Assembly: GCF_040359615.1 (NCBI RefSeq)
Contig: NZ_CP132942.1
Coordinates: 1,674,001 to 1,738,000, forward strand
Origin: Tunturibacter psychrotolerans
GTDB lineage: Bacteria > Acidobacteriota > Terriglobia > Terriglobales > Acidobacteriaceae
DNA: 64,000 nt
Direction of reading: 5' to 3'
How positions within the stretch are numbered: the first letter of the stretch is position 1; every line of letters starts with the position of its first letter. Positions 17,501 to 26,600 of this stretch are shown in pieces. The notes beneath the pieces were generated by a model, which had not been told where the DNA came from, made no database searches, and saw only the letters and a program-made list of their open reading frames with translations. The translations under genes were made by a program, and so were the position numbers.

Positions 17501-18037
17501 TGTCGCACCACTCTGCGCTACCTTATCTCCGGAACTGATGTTGCCCGAGATTGAGACAAAATCATAAGGATTGCGAGTAAGGCTTGGCAGCTCTGAGACC
17601 TGAACGCTACTCACGATCTGCGACACCTCTTGAGTCTGCGTATTGACGGTCGTTCCGCCCTGGTCAATTACGGTAACAGTCTGTTGCGAGCCACTAAGCG
17701 CAAACTTTATCGGAACCGTTGCATGCCCACCAACCGTGACCTCGACTCGCGCCTCGAACCGCTGAAAGCCTGGAGCATCCGCCCTCACCGTATAGATACC
17801 GGCCGCGACAGGGGGAAACGTGTACTCGCCGCTGTGATTTGTAGTTACCGTTCGTTCAGCGTTTGTCCCCGTGTTGGTGAGCGTTACCGTCGCATCGGAG
17901 ACGAGGGCTCCGCTTTGATCGACCGCTAACCCCGACACAATGCCGGAATCGGTCTGTGCAGTTAGATGACTTAGAGAAAGAGGCAGAAAAAGCAGAACGA
18001 AAAGAATCGATGCGTGAACTGAGATATTTCTCAACAT
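14543..18037 (-). CDS. Oar-type TonB-dependent receptor
   Basis: The 1164-residue product has a signal peptide (ILFVLLFLPLSLSHLTAQ), then a carboxypeptidase-regulatory-like domain at about 30-110 (SGLAVDQSGALVSDATVTL, GEYTFPPVAAGIYTVRADAPGF), a plug (GYSLNGQRSSGTEILLDGVE, PIDAVQEYRITTSNFEPQYG) and a very long beta-barrel ending in the aromatic-terminated FALKIKF expected for Bam-dependent insertion. This architecture is that of the large Oar-like receptors abundant in Acidobacteria, thought to import oligosaccharides or other large molecules. No neighbouring hydrolase points to a substrate. A strong hairpin follows the stop. Confidence 0.93.
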   Translation of the reverse strand: MLRNISVHASILFVLLFLPLSLSHLTAQTDSGIVSGLAVDQSGALVSDATVTLTNTGTNAERTVTTNHSGEYTFPPVAAGIYTVRADAPGFQRFEARVEVTVGGHATVPIKFALSGSQQTVTVIDQGGTTVNTQTQEVSQIVSSVQVSELPSLTRNPYDFVSISGNISSGDKVAQSGATKTTGDQNDTTRGVGYSLNGQRSSGTEILLDGVENVDSYVTGPEVTVPIDAVQEYRITTSNFEPQYGRASGGVVSVVTKSGTNRFHGGAWEFNRLAAYTANTVQNAQSGVPKGGYTRNQFGYDVGGPILKDRLFFFQSTEWVRVRSSANQISLVPTPQFLAASDSATQAFFAQYGSPAPAFTQTLSKDNVVASGVTPTPGGPFDLLPGNTPVLGIAPFASPTNAGGGDPQNTYYLIGRVDFNATPRTQMYGRYVFYNELDETGAMFSSPYSQYNVGASERDNAALFGLTHEFSGSLVSSTKLSFTRHTLSQPFDTSQQNAPTLFLYNNATIGGNLVQFPGFYSQFEGTGGLPSGGPQNTVQISQDIDWTKGQHSFKAGTQLLYIQNNITYGAYAQAVEGIGTSAPTGLDNFLNGTLSIFEGAVDPQGALPCVRNYATGNLIQTPQCQITLPASQPNFARSDRFKDWAVYAQDAWKLTPRFTLNYGVRYEYYGIQHNNKQDLDANFYYGPGASLQAQIRSGQVFTVPDSPIGKLWNPQYGTVGPRVGFAYDINGNGKTSLRGGYGVAYERNFGNITFNVIQNPPNYAVVQITTPSPITTNNAGPIGGSSGTVPLPPTSLRNVDENIRTAATQFYSLTVERQLANNVVASIAYVGSRGTHLYDVKGYNMLGAGNVYLGDPVQDASGNFIYSRLNNQYGSINNRGSAGDSYYNGLNIGFQMTDLERTGLIITANYTVAHSTDNLSSTFSESNSSVNGIGNLGYLDPFNPGLDHGASDFDIRQRFVLAPIYRTQWFKDSHSFAGRLLGGYEVTGIYTVRTGTPFSVSDSSNSLNRSAGVGIPRYTPGTTISNYSFTKAIDKNASGANLYDLVSLPAAVSYGNQALGGISDFGPYPAAMTHRNAFSGPGAWNFDLAASKNIPVREGIEVELRAEGFDIFNHHNLYITESNNDVANYGYDGATIPIQAKKGGVNGGANDERRFGQFALKIKF

Positions 18038-18889
18038 AGCTGGGCTCCCTTCAAGTGGTGGTGCGCAGGCGACCTTCCGATCCGACTCCGAATCATCGAC
18101 CTATGGAACGCCTGAAGGCCTTCATCCCGTCGACTTCAAGTCACACTTGAGTCACTCGTAGCGAAGGCAGGTGCTGCTTATGCCGCCTACTGTGCTGCAC
18201 TCTCCGGGAGCACCGATCGTCTTGCAAAATAAGCAGATCCGCAACCCGCAGCCCGGTGCAGTGCATTATGTGCCGACACTTCCGCGGTCAACAACAGCGT
18301 TGTGACGAGCGCCGCACAGAATGTGACAAACGGCAGAATCCACGGGTCGATTTACCGGTGACCAATCTCCGTGCCCTGAGAAATGATGACAGTGGATGGA
18401 AGACGTCGCCGAGAGAGGATTTAGTAGTTCATCTTGTAACTCGCCCAAGTGCGTCATCTCTGATGCACTTCTTCCCGGGCTTGGCTAGCTTCGTCACTTC
18501 GCGCTGCTATCCGTCACATGTCCACTAGTCAGCACACATTCCGGATGTATGGTTGCACCGTAAGCTCCTGTGTCGAGGCCAGTGACTTATTGTTAGCAAA
18601 ATTATTCGGCGGAGACGATAACTACTGTTCCGCCTCGCACCAAGTAGACAAGGAGCGGTTCGATTACATAGTTCCAGTTATGTGACGAGTTGCTCTTGGT
18701 GGTGATCAACAGCATGCCAACGTCGTTGCAGTGCCCTTTACACGTGACGAGATCCCCAATAATCGTGGAACTGCGCCGATCACTTGTCCGTAATCCTGAA
18801 AGTCTACGTAGCGCCGGCTGCGCTCCATGGGATCTAGTTAGTTGAAAGACCCCAGAGACATGGCGAGATCCCACAAGCTGGAGGAAATC
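18038..18889. other. 850-nt divergent intergenic region
   Basis: This holds promoters for the receptor on the left and the Sel1 gene on the right. A minus-strand frame at 18602-18874 ends in a hydrophobic sequence (YVIEPLLVYLVRGGTVVIVS) that looks more protein-like than random and might be the 3' remnant of a lost gene, but no start or family could be recognised. Nothing else was identified. Confidence 0.35.
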
Positions 18890-20032
18890 ATGGTTCGAAT
18901 AACTCGCACCCCTCTCCTGATCTCCGTAAAACTCGTAAGAGCCCTGTTACTCGCTGCCGGCGTAATCCTACTTGCAGGTTACGTGGCTTCAGCCGAGGGA
19001 ACAGATATCACTCAGCTAAAAGCAGATGCTCAAAAGGGATACTCCTCTCAACAAATTGAGTTGGCCGCGGCTTACTTTACAGGCAACGGAGTAACGCAGG
19101 ATGCGAAGCAGGCCGCATACTGGTACCAAAAAGCTGCCGAAGCTGGAGATCCTGAGGCAGAAAATGAGATCGGCTTCTTCTATCAGGCTGGCATAGGTGT
19201 TCCGGTCGATCATGCTCGCGCCCTGCACTGGTACCAACTCGCCTCCGCCTCCGGCCTCATCAGAGCCAAAGTGAACCTCGGCGTAGTGTACGTATGGGGC
19301 CTCGGTGTCGCCAAAGATGAAGAGTTGGCCATGCAGTTCTTTCGAGAAGCGGCCAGCAAAGGAGAGGGAGCAGCTGCCAGTTATCTGGGCGACCTCTATT
19401 ATTTCGGGATCGGCGTGAAGCAGGACAAAGCCGCCGCCGAAACCTGGTACAAAACCGGCACGCAACTGCACGATCCTGTCGCCGCCTACAACCTCGCCAC
19501 ACTCTTCTCGGTGGATGTCGACCATCCCCACGATCTACGCAAAGCTGAGGCTCTTTTGCGCCCATCCGCCGACGCTGGATATATTCCAGCGATCCACTCG
19601 CTCGGCTTGCTCATGGTCAACCATCCTGAGTTTGCAACCTCCCCACAGCAGGGACCATCCCTCCTTGAAACCGCTGCGAACGCAGGTTACTGGAAATCTT
19701 CAGTGGTACTAGGCGCCCTCGCACGAGACGGCAAAGGCGTCCCCGCAGACAGCAAAGCCGCCTACCTCCACTTCAGAACCGCCGTTCTTCAGGGTGGAGA
19801 GCCTGCGATGAGCCTGGTCAGATACGACCTCGCGGCACTTACAAAAAAGCTGGGCACGCCGCAGGTCGAAGCGCTCGACTCGGATGCAAATACCTGGTAT
19901 CGGCAACACCGGACGCCTCTCCTCTTCGTCTATAAAGACGGCGACAGGCGGCAACGCTTTCCTGCATCGGCACTTGCAGTCTCAACGGCTGGTCTGCACG
20001 CTGGTCAATTGCTTTACGTACCAGCCTCCTGA
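18890..20032 (+). CDS. exported Sel1-repeat protein
   Basis: From the ATG at 18890, which has GGAGG about 5 nt upstream, the 380-residue product starts with a signal peptide or anchor (ALLLAAGVILLAGYVASAEG). Sel1-like repeats fill the rest: LAAAYFTGNGVTQDAKQAAY, IGFFYQAGIGVPVDHARALH, LGVVYVWGLGVAKDEELAMQ, LGDLYYFGIGVKQDKAAAET and two or three degenerate units. A start at 18842 would add a non-conserved leader. The protein probably acts in the periplasm as a scaffold. It lies directly upstream of a LytS/LytTR pair in the same direction, so it may be the periplasmic partner or an accessory input of that signalling system (inference from order). Confidence 0.82.
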   Translation: MVRITRTPLLISVKLVRALLLAAGVILLAGYVASAEGTDITQLKADAQKGYSSQQIELAAAYFTGNGVTQDAKQAAYWYQKAAEAGDPEAENEIGFFYQAGIGVPVDHARALHWYQLASASGLIRAKVNLGVVYVWGLGVAKDEELAMQFFREAASKGEGAAASYLGDLYYFGIGVKQDKAAAETWYKTGTQLHDPVAAYNLATLFSVDVDHPHDLRKAEALLRPSADAGYIPAIHSLGLLMVNHPEFATSPQQGPSLLETAANAGYWKSSVVLGALARDGKGVPADSKAAYLHFRTAVLQGGEPAMSLVRYDLAALTKKLGTPQVEALDSDANTWYRQHRTPLLFVYKDGDRRQRFPASALAVSTAGLHAGQLLYVPAS

Positions 20033-20148
20033 CAAGGTAGGAATAGAATGTGTGGTTGCATTCCCATTCCATCCGTCAAGGGAAGAAGGCCGAGGATGAT
20101 TCCCTGAACCTTCCGCCGATAAATCGCACACGCTCACAACCATTCTTC

Positions 20149-21246
20149 ATGCATCCGGCAATCTTTGTAGGTGCATCTGTCTTGCTCGGCACCTTGTTCG
20201 CCTTACAGGAGTTGATGACCATGCGCCTATGGAGTTATCGCATGGGCATAGGAATCCTTTTTGCAGCATGGTGGGTCCAGTATTTTTTGTGGGGTGTCAT
20301 CTGCTGGTTGCTGTGGAGATGGTGCGGGCCCTGGATTCAACGAGCAAACGCATTCTGCATCTTCACGCAAGTACTCCCGCTCAGCATAGTTGCCTGCGTT
20401 GTGGAGGAGATGATCTGGGTAGTTTGCTTTCCGCGTCTTCCGCTCAACCGCCCGCACATGACCTATTGGCCCAGGCTGGCGTTTCATTTGGATGCGGAGT
20501 TCGTCGACAACTTGGTCGTCTTCTGGTGTGCAATCGCCTTGTTTCGCGGCATAGGGTACTACCAGAAATTCCGTGAAAAAGAGGCTACGGCCGCTCAATT
20601 GGCCGTGCAACTGGCCCAAGCCCAGATCGCCGCACTCCGCATGCAATTGAATCCGCATTTTCTTTTCAACACTATGAACAGCATCTCCAGCCTCATGCGG
20701 ACCGACGTCGCCGCCGCCGACACCATGCTGGAACAACTCGGCAGCCTCTTGCGTATCACCTTGGAGCGCGGCGAAGTGCAATTCATTCGTCTCAATGACG
20801 AAATGGAGTTTGTGGAGATGTATCTCGCGATGCAGGAGCGCAGATTCACGGGCCGTGTCCACCAGCAACTATGGGTACACCCTGAGTTGCACGATGCTCT
20901 TGTGCCTGCAATGATCCTCCAGCCGCTCATCGAGAACGCCTACACTCATGGCCTCTCCAGACTAGACCGCAATGGCCTCCTCCACATCGAGGCAACCCGC
21001 GAAGATTCGCGCCTGACACTGAGTGTTCTCAACAACGGCGCCGGTCTGAATTCCAATTCGTCTAAACCTTCAGAAGGTCAAGGCGTTGGGCTGGCCAACA
21101 TTAAAAGCCGCCTCCAGTTGCACTACGGAGATCAACACACATTTCGCATACGCGAGGTCGCAAGAGATCAGGTCGAAGTAACCATAACCCTCCCACTACA
21201 GTTCTCTGTTAGCCCCGCAGAGACGCTGACAAGGTTTGGTGCATAA
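20149..21246 (+). CDS. LytS-type sensor histidine kinase
   Basis: The product of about 365 residues has four transmembrane helices in the first 150 residues (AIFVGASVLLGTLFALQ, GILFAAWWVQYFLWGVICWL and two more). The His_kinase region follows with QLNPHFLFNTMNSISSLMRT, where the histidine of NPHFLFN is the phosphorylation site. The HATPase region has LQPLIENAYTHGL as the N box and GQGVGLANIKSRL as the G box. Signals sensed by this class act within the membrane. A GTG at 20050 would add 33 residues that look non-conserved. The last base of the stop is the first base of the regulator ATG, so kinase and regulator are coupled. Confidence 0.88.
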   Translation: MHPAIFVGASVLLGTLFALQELMTMRLWSYRMGIGILFAAWWVQYFLWGVICWLLWRWCGPWIQRANAFCIFTQVLPLSIVACVVEEMIWVVCFPRLPLNRPHMTYWPRLAFHLDAEFVDNLVVFWCAIALFRGIGYYQKFREKEATAAQLAVQLAQAQIAALRMQLNPHFLFNTMNSISSLMRTDVAAADTMLEQLGSLLRITLERGEVQFIRLNDEMEFVEMYLAMQERRFTGRVHQQLWVHPELHDALVPAMILQPLIENAYTHGLSRLDRNGLLHIEATREDSRLTLSVLNNGAGLNSNSSKPSEGQGVGLANIKSRLQLHYGDQHTFRIREVARDQVEVTITLPLQFSVSPAETLTRFGA

Positions 21247-22001
21247 TGATCCACGCTATCTTAGCCGACGATGAAGTCTTGGCCAGGCAGAAGCTGCGCC
21301 AGTTGCTTCGAGACGAGCCTGAGATCGAAATTGTCGGTGAAGGAGCAACAGCTTCCGAAACGATCGACTTGGTGCGTGCTACTGGACCGGAGTTACTTTT
21401 TCTCGATATTCGAATGCCTGGCATGGATGGCTTCGATATCATCGGCAAGCTCTCTGTCGGCAGCGACTCCGTAGTGCCTCGCATCATCTTCACCACCGCA
21501 TACGACGGCTATGCGTTGCGTGCGTTCGAGATACACGCAGTCGACTATCTACTCAAGCCCTTCACGTCCGAGCGTTTGCATTCGGCAGTGCAACGTGCGT
21601 GTGATGAGATTAACCTCTCAAAGCAAAATGCCGGGCGAAGCAACGGCCGCACACAGAGTCCTCCCGCTTACACGACACGCATCGTCTTCAAATCTCGCGG
21701 TCGCATCCTGTTTCTTCCCGTCTCGGATATCCGTTGGATCGCAGCCGAAGAGAACTACGCGCGCATCTGCACAGGAGCTGAGAAGCACCTCCTGCGCGAG
21801 ACGATGAGCCATCTCGAGGAGAAGCTCGATCCACAAATGTTCCTGCGTGTGCATCGTTCTGCCATCGTTAATTTGCAGTATCTAAAGGAAGTGAGGACCG
21901 AGCCCGGCGGGGAGTTTACGGTTGTGCTGGTGGATGGCCAAAAAATCGCGATGAGCCGCAGCTTTCACGCTCGCATTAGCGAATGGATGGCTGGCAGCTA
22001 A
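21246..22001 (+). CDS. LytTR-family response regulator
   Basis: The 251-residue product has a receiver domain at 1-120 with acidic residues DDE at 9-11, the phospho-acceptor in LLFLDIRMPGMDGFDI and the KPF motif (VDYLLKPFTS). A LytTR DNA-binding domain spans about 145-245 (IVFKSRGRILFLPVSDIRWI, LRVHRSAIVNLQYLKEV, MSRSF). LytTR proteins bind pairs of imperfect direct repeats near promoters. The gene overlaps the kinase stop by 1 nt. The target is unknown; the upstream Sel1 gene is the closest candidate. Confidence 0.92.
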   Translation: MIHAILADDEVLARQKLRQLLRDEPEIEIVGEGATASETIDLVRATGPELLFLDIRMPGMDGFDIIGKLSVGSDSVVPRIIFTTAYDGYALRAFEIHAVDYLLKPFTSERLHSAVQRACDEINLSKQNAGRSNGRTQSPPAYTTRIVFKSRGRILFLPVSDIRWIAAEENYARICTGAEKHLLRETMSHLEEKLDPQMFLRVHRSAIVNLQYLKEVRTEPGGEFTVVLVDGQKIAMSRSFHARISEWMAGS

Positions 22002-22009
22002 GAAGAGAT

Positions 22010-23338
22010 CTACCGCGCCGTTGTGCGATAGGAGAGGATCTCAGATCCCGAAGCACTTCCATTCATGTTATTCGACTGTAGAAGCAGTTCGAAATAAGGA
22101 AGAGAACCGTTGTTCTGCTTGATCGTCGCAAGAAAAGGAAGCAACCGCGAATCGTCGAAGACAAAGTCCGCCGCCGATTCGGTTCCTGCCATGGAGGTCC
22201 CTTCAAGGACCAGCACATCTCCCGAACCCTTCATATTTGGCCTCAGCGCGATCACGCCGTACACGCGGTGAACTGGACCATTCAGGTCTGCTTCGTAGCG
22301 AGCTTGTTCATTGCTGTGCGGAAGACGATTCAGTACGACAAACCGATGATTCTGATGATCATGCACAAACACAAAGTTCATCTTGTCTTCGAACAGCTCC
22401 ACCCACGGAGTGCCCTCGGCAGAACCAAGCAGAATAACCGGTTCATCCTTTAGATCGTTCGGTCGAAGGTCGCGCGCGTACCGAAGTTGCATGCGATTGA
22501 TTGGCACGCCAGGAATCTGATACAGCTTGGTGACTATATCTAAATCGACAATAGAGGTATATCGCCTCGACGCAATCTTCTCAGCAATCTCAGGTGTCGT
22601 TCCGGTGAGTGGAGTGGCGTGGGTGCGATAATCTCCACTCAGATATTCGGCCAAGCTAACGTTTTTACCAGTGAACGCCTCCAGGCTCGTAAGCCCCGTG
22701 TCCGATGCAACAATCAGAGTCGAGTGATCCGTACCGAAGAGCATGCTCCAAAGTGGGTGCTTCGCTACGCTGCCTGGTGACGATTGCGCAGAGTGTGCAT
22801 GGACCAGCAGAAAGCCGATGAAACTGCAAGCAGCAATCAAGGCAATACTGGTAGCCCAGAAGAGATGACGATACGTATTTGCAACTGGAGCACTCGTTCT
22901 AGTGTCAGGAAGATCTTCGACAGAAGTAGGCTGAGGAGAGGAGACTGCACTCTCACTCCGTAACAGTGGCCGTGAATGGGCCTCAAAGAGGGGCGTGTAG
23001 CCCCCCTTCGGAATTGTCAGGCGGATCGTTTCGTGCGCGCCCTCTTCGCTGAAATATTGCTCAAGCCGCTGACGAAGGCGGCTGGCATGCGAACGCACGA
23101 TGCCGTCGATCGACGGGTCATAGTTGCGAGCTCGTTCAAAGAGCGCCTCTCCGATACTCTGCTCGTTAATATCGTCCGACCTCCCAGCAAGCGCCAACTC
23201 ACAGAGGTGCATCAGCAGGCTGCAGAGCCGCGGCGAACGAATAAACGACGGAGACGCTACGATGCGCTCCACCAACTCCCAACGTGGGTCACTTCCAACT
23301 ACTGGCTCGGGGTCGACTTGAAGAGTGTGCTCCGGCAT
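22010..23338 (-). CDS. membrane-anchored winged-helix-type transcriptional regulator
   Basis: The N-terminal about 110 residues (SPRLCSLLMHLCELAL, NEQSIGEALFER, YDPSIDGIVRSHASRLRQRL, IRLTIPKGGYTPLFE) match the DNA-binding-like segment that in many Acidobacteria and Planctomycetes precedes a membrane or TPR part. A single helix (WATSIALIAACSFIGFLLV) follows, then a periplasmic domain of about 240 residues without recognised family. The layout is ToxR/CadC-like: cytoplasmic DNA-binding, periplasmic sensing. The start is set at the ATG 23338 because an upstream ATG at 23461 would place the Arg-rich leader over an array of repeated sites. It is divergent from the receptor and phospholipase genes, which it probably controls. 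Confidence 0.7.
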   Translation of the reverse strand: MPEHTLQVDPEPVVGSDPRWELVERIVASPSFIRSPRLCSLLMHLCELALAGRSDDINEQSIGEALFERARNYDPSIDGIVRSHASRLRQRLEQYFSEEGAHETIRLTIPKGGYTPLFEAHSRPLLRSESAVSSPQPTSVEDLPDTRTSAPVANTYRHLFWATSIALIAACSFIGFLLVHAHSAQSSPGSVAKHPLWSMLFGTDHSTLIVASDTGLTSLEAFTGKNVSLAEYLSGDYRTHATPLTGTTPEIAEKIASRRYTSIVDLDIVTKLYQIPGVPINRMQLRYARDLRPNDLKDEPVILLGSAEGTPWVELFEDKMNFVFVHDHQNHRFVVLNRLPHSNEQARYEADLNGPVHRVYGVIALRPNMKGSGDVLVLEGTSMAGTESAADFVFDDSRLLPFLATIKQNNGSLPYFELLLQSNNMNGSASGSEILSYRTTAR

Positions 23339-23376
23339 GAGGCGCAGTCTCAAGTACACACGCAACCGATGAACAT

Positions 23377-23503
23377 CCTGTAAACGAATATCCAGAGGGT
23401 AAACGGGCAGAATTCCTGTTAAACGATGACCGGATTGCAATCGCAACATGCCTGTAAACACAGGGTAAATCGCTCAAAACACTCCGCGTGCGCCCGTTTA
23501 ACA
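23377..23503. promoter_or_regulatory. array of TGTAAACG-like sites in the divergent promoter region
   Basis: A short motif recurs six times between the regulator and receptor genes: CCTGTAAACG (23377), GGGTAAACGG (23397), CCTGTTAAACG (23415), CCTGTAAACA (23451), GGGTAAATCG (23463) and, inverted, CCCGTTTAACA (23493). The first steps are 20 and 18 bp and the next about 36 bp, so several copies lie on one face of the helix. This is what an operator for a cooperative regulator looks like. The binding protein is unproven; the divergent membrane-anchored regulator is the obvious candidate. Confidence 0.55.
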
Positions 23504-23610
23504 TTCGTGTTGCGGCGAATTGACTCCTGAGAACGCGAAGACATGGCTAGAGTTTGGGTCATCGGCAATATGAGGCCCACGCCAGATGTGTCATTCGGAG
23601 GAGCAATCGC

Positions 23611-26600
23611 ATGTTTCCCAATTTTCCTGTCACTCAAGATCAAAGGCCGCCCTTCTCTTCTCACAAAGCTCTCCTGTCAAATGTCGTGACACTGTGCACC
23701 GTTCTAATGGCCCTCTTCGCTCTCGCGGTTGCTCCGGCAAAAGCGCAGTTTGACTCAGCCAGCGTACTTGGCACTGTCAAGGATCCCAGCGGAGCCGCCA
23801 TCGGCTCGGCGTCGGTGACTCTGCTGAGTCCGGCTAAGGGCGTACAGAGTGTCCGTCAGACTGACGCAAATGGCGACTACGAATTCACGAACGTCCAGCC
23901 CGGAGAGTACACCGTCACCGTACAAGCAAACGGATTCGAGAAGTCGGACACAGACCGCTTTGTTGTCACCGTAGGCGCAAGACAGCGCGTCGATCTCGCC
24001 TTAAAGGTCGGCTCAGACAACCAGACAGTCACAGTATCAGGTGCTGCGACATTGCTCGAGACCGACACCAGTGATCGCGGCGAGACGATTCAAACTCGCG
24101 AGGCGGTCACCCTCCCCCTGAACGGACGCTCCTACGCCGACCTCTCGACCCTCGTCCCAGGAGTTCGCAAATCGCTCCTTGAAACCCTCTCCGCTCCGCC
24201 CCGCGATGCTTCCTACAACGTCAACGGTCAGAACTCCATGACCAACAACTTTCAACTCGACGGAGTCGACAACAACGCATACCAGACCGCCAACCAGGGC
24301 TTCTCCAATGAGGCCGTCATTCCCTCGCCCGACGCCGTGCAGGAGTTCAAAGTACAGACCGACAACTACAGCGCGGAGTATGGTCGGGCTGGCGGCGCAA
24401 TCGTCAACGCTACCATCCGTAGCGGAACCAACCAATTCCACGGAGTCGTCTACGACTATCTCCGCAATACCGATCTGAACGCATACGGCCCATTCATCGG
24501 CTCTGGCGTAAAGCCAACGCTGGTACAGAATCAGTTCGGCGGTACGCTCGGTGGCCCGATCAAGAAAGACAAGCTGTTCTTCTTCGCCGACTACGAAGGC
24601 CTGCGAGTAGTCAATCGCACCATCCAGACCGCCGTCGTTCCCACCGCCGCGCAGGCAAAGGGAATCTTCACCGACGCAGCCGGAAATCCCATCGCCTTGT
24701 CCAACCCGATCACCGGCGTAAAATACCCAAACGGCATCATTCCCGCCGGAGACCAAAGCCCCTTCGCAGCCAAAGTGTTGAGCATCCTTCAAGCAGACGC
24801 CGCACCAAACACCAACGTCGCGCCTGGCGGCCAAAACTTCACCTCCACCCCAGCCAACACCAACAACGGCAACAAGGGTGACATTCGCGTCGACGCGTAC
24901 ATAAGCCCCCGATCAACAGCCTTCGCGCGCTACAGCCAAAGCTCGTCAGTCGTCTTCCTTGCGCCAAACATTCCAGGACTTGCTGGCGGCAACAGTAACG
25001 GAACTCTCTACGCCTACACACGCCAGATAGCCGGCGGCTACAACTTCACCCCCACCTCCAACTCCATTCTTCAGCTTCGCCTCGGACTCACCTGGACGCA
25101 GAGCGGCAAATCTCCCGTAAACATCGGCGCCGACAATCTGCTCGCAGACTTCAACATCCCCAACATTCCAAGCGATCCCAGCGTCAACGGTGGTCTCAAC
25201 AGCCAGGCCGTTACAGGCTTCTCGCAGTTCGGTCGCCAGACCACGAACCCGCAGTTCACCAGTCCCTACGTTGCCAACCCCAAGGTCAACTACGGCTTTC
25301 TCAAAGGTCGTAACAGCATCAAGGTAGGCTTCGAATACGGCTACCTCAACGAGTCCATCTCCGACTTCCATCCCCAGGACGGAGAAGACTTCTATGCTGG
25401 CCAATTCAGCCGCAACACACCCGGCACTGCCAACGGAACCGCCGCCAATCCCGCCAAACCCACCGCCCCCGACATCCTGCACGAGCAGGCCTACAATCTC
25501 GCCGACTTCCTCTTCGGCGCGCGCAACAGCTATCAGCTAAACAATCTCGCCACCATCGAGTACGAGCGTCGCTGGTACATGGGCTACATACAAGACGACT
25601 ACAAGTTCAACAACAAGCTCACCTTCAACCTCGGTCTACGCTACGAACTCGTAACTCCGAACTGGGAACAGAACAACCATCTCGCCAACTTCGACCCGAC
25701 AAACAACACTCTCGTCCAGGCCTCCAGCGGTTCGCTCTACAACAGGTCCCTCATCAATCTCGACAAAAAAGATCTCGCACCGCGCTTCGGCTTTGCCTAC
25801 CAGATCGATCCCAAGACAGTCTTCCGTGGCGGCTACGGCATCGGCTACGCGCATTACTTCCGCTTCGGTGGCGAAAGCACTCTTGGCTACAACGGTCCCT
25901 ACATCGTAGATGCAACCATCAACCAAACCCCACCAACTCTTGTCGCTGGCGCAACTCAACCCCTCTGCACCTCACTCACCCAAAACCCCGCCACCTGCTT
26001 CCGCACCACACAGTCGGGATACCAGACCAACTTCGCCTCCGCGCAAAACTTCTCCACGCTTGCTGCGCAAACCCGCTACATTCCACGCAACTTCGAGGCA
26101 GCCTATGTCCAGGCGTATCACGTCACCGTGCAGCGCGAAGTGATGAAGGACACAACCCTCGAAGTCTCCTACGTCGGAAGCCACGGCGTTCACGTCCCCG
26201 TTCTCGCCGACTTCAACCAGGGTTCCACTGAGCCCGTAAGTTGCGACACCATCGCCTCAACCTGCCTCTCACAACAAGCGCGCCGCCCCATCGCGAACTT
26301 CACCAACATCCTCACCGCACTTCCCCAGGGCTACCTCATCTACAACTCGCTTCAAACTAAACTCGAGCGCCGCTACAGCAACGGAATCTACCTCATCAAC
26401 TCCTTCACCTGGTCCCGAGCGATCAACAACGCATCAGCCGATCTCGAAACCTTCGGCGGCGACTCGGCCGTCGTCAATCTCTACAACCCCGCTGCCGATC
26501 GCGGTCGCTCCAGCTACGATCAGCCCTTCAACGACACGCTCTCCATCATCGCCGACCTTCCCTTCGGCAGGGGAAGAATGTTCGGCCAAGGTGCTCCCGC

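Noticed and set aside
18602..18874. A 90-codon minus-strand frame with a hydrophobic C terminus
   Set aside because: No ribosome binding site or family was found; it is mentioned only as a possible remnant.
23339..23461. Upstream extension of the membrane-anchored regulator
   Set aside because: The extension is Arg/Leu-rich and coincides with repeated operator-like sites, so the later ATG is preferred.
24037..24834. A 265-codon frame opposite the Oar-type receptor
   Set aside because: It is an antisense shadow caused by codon bias.
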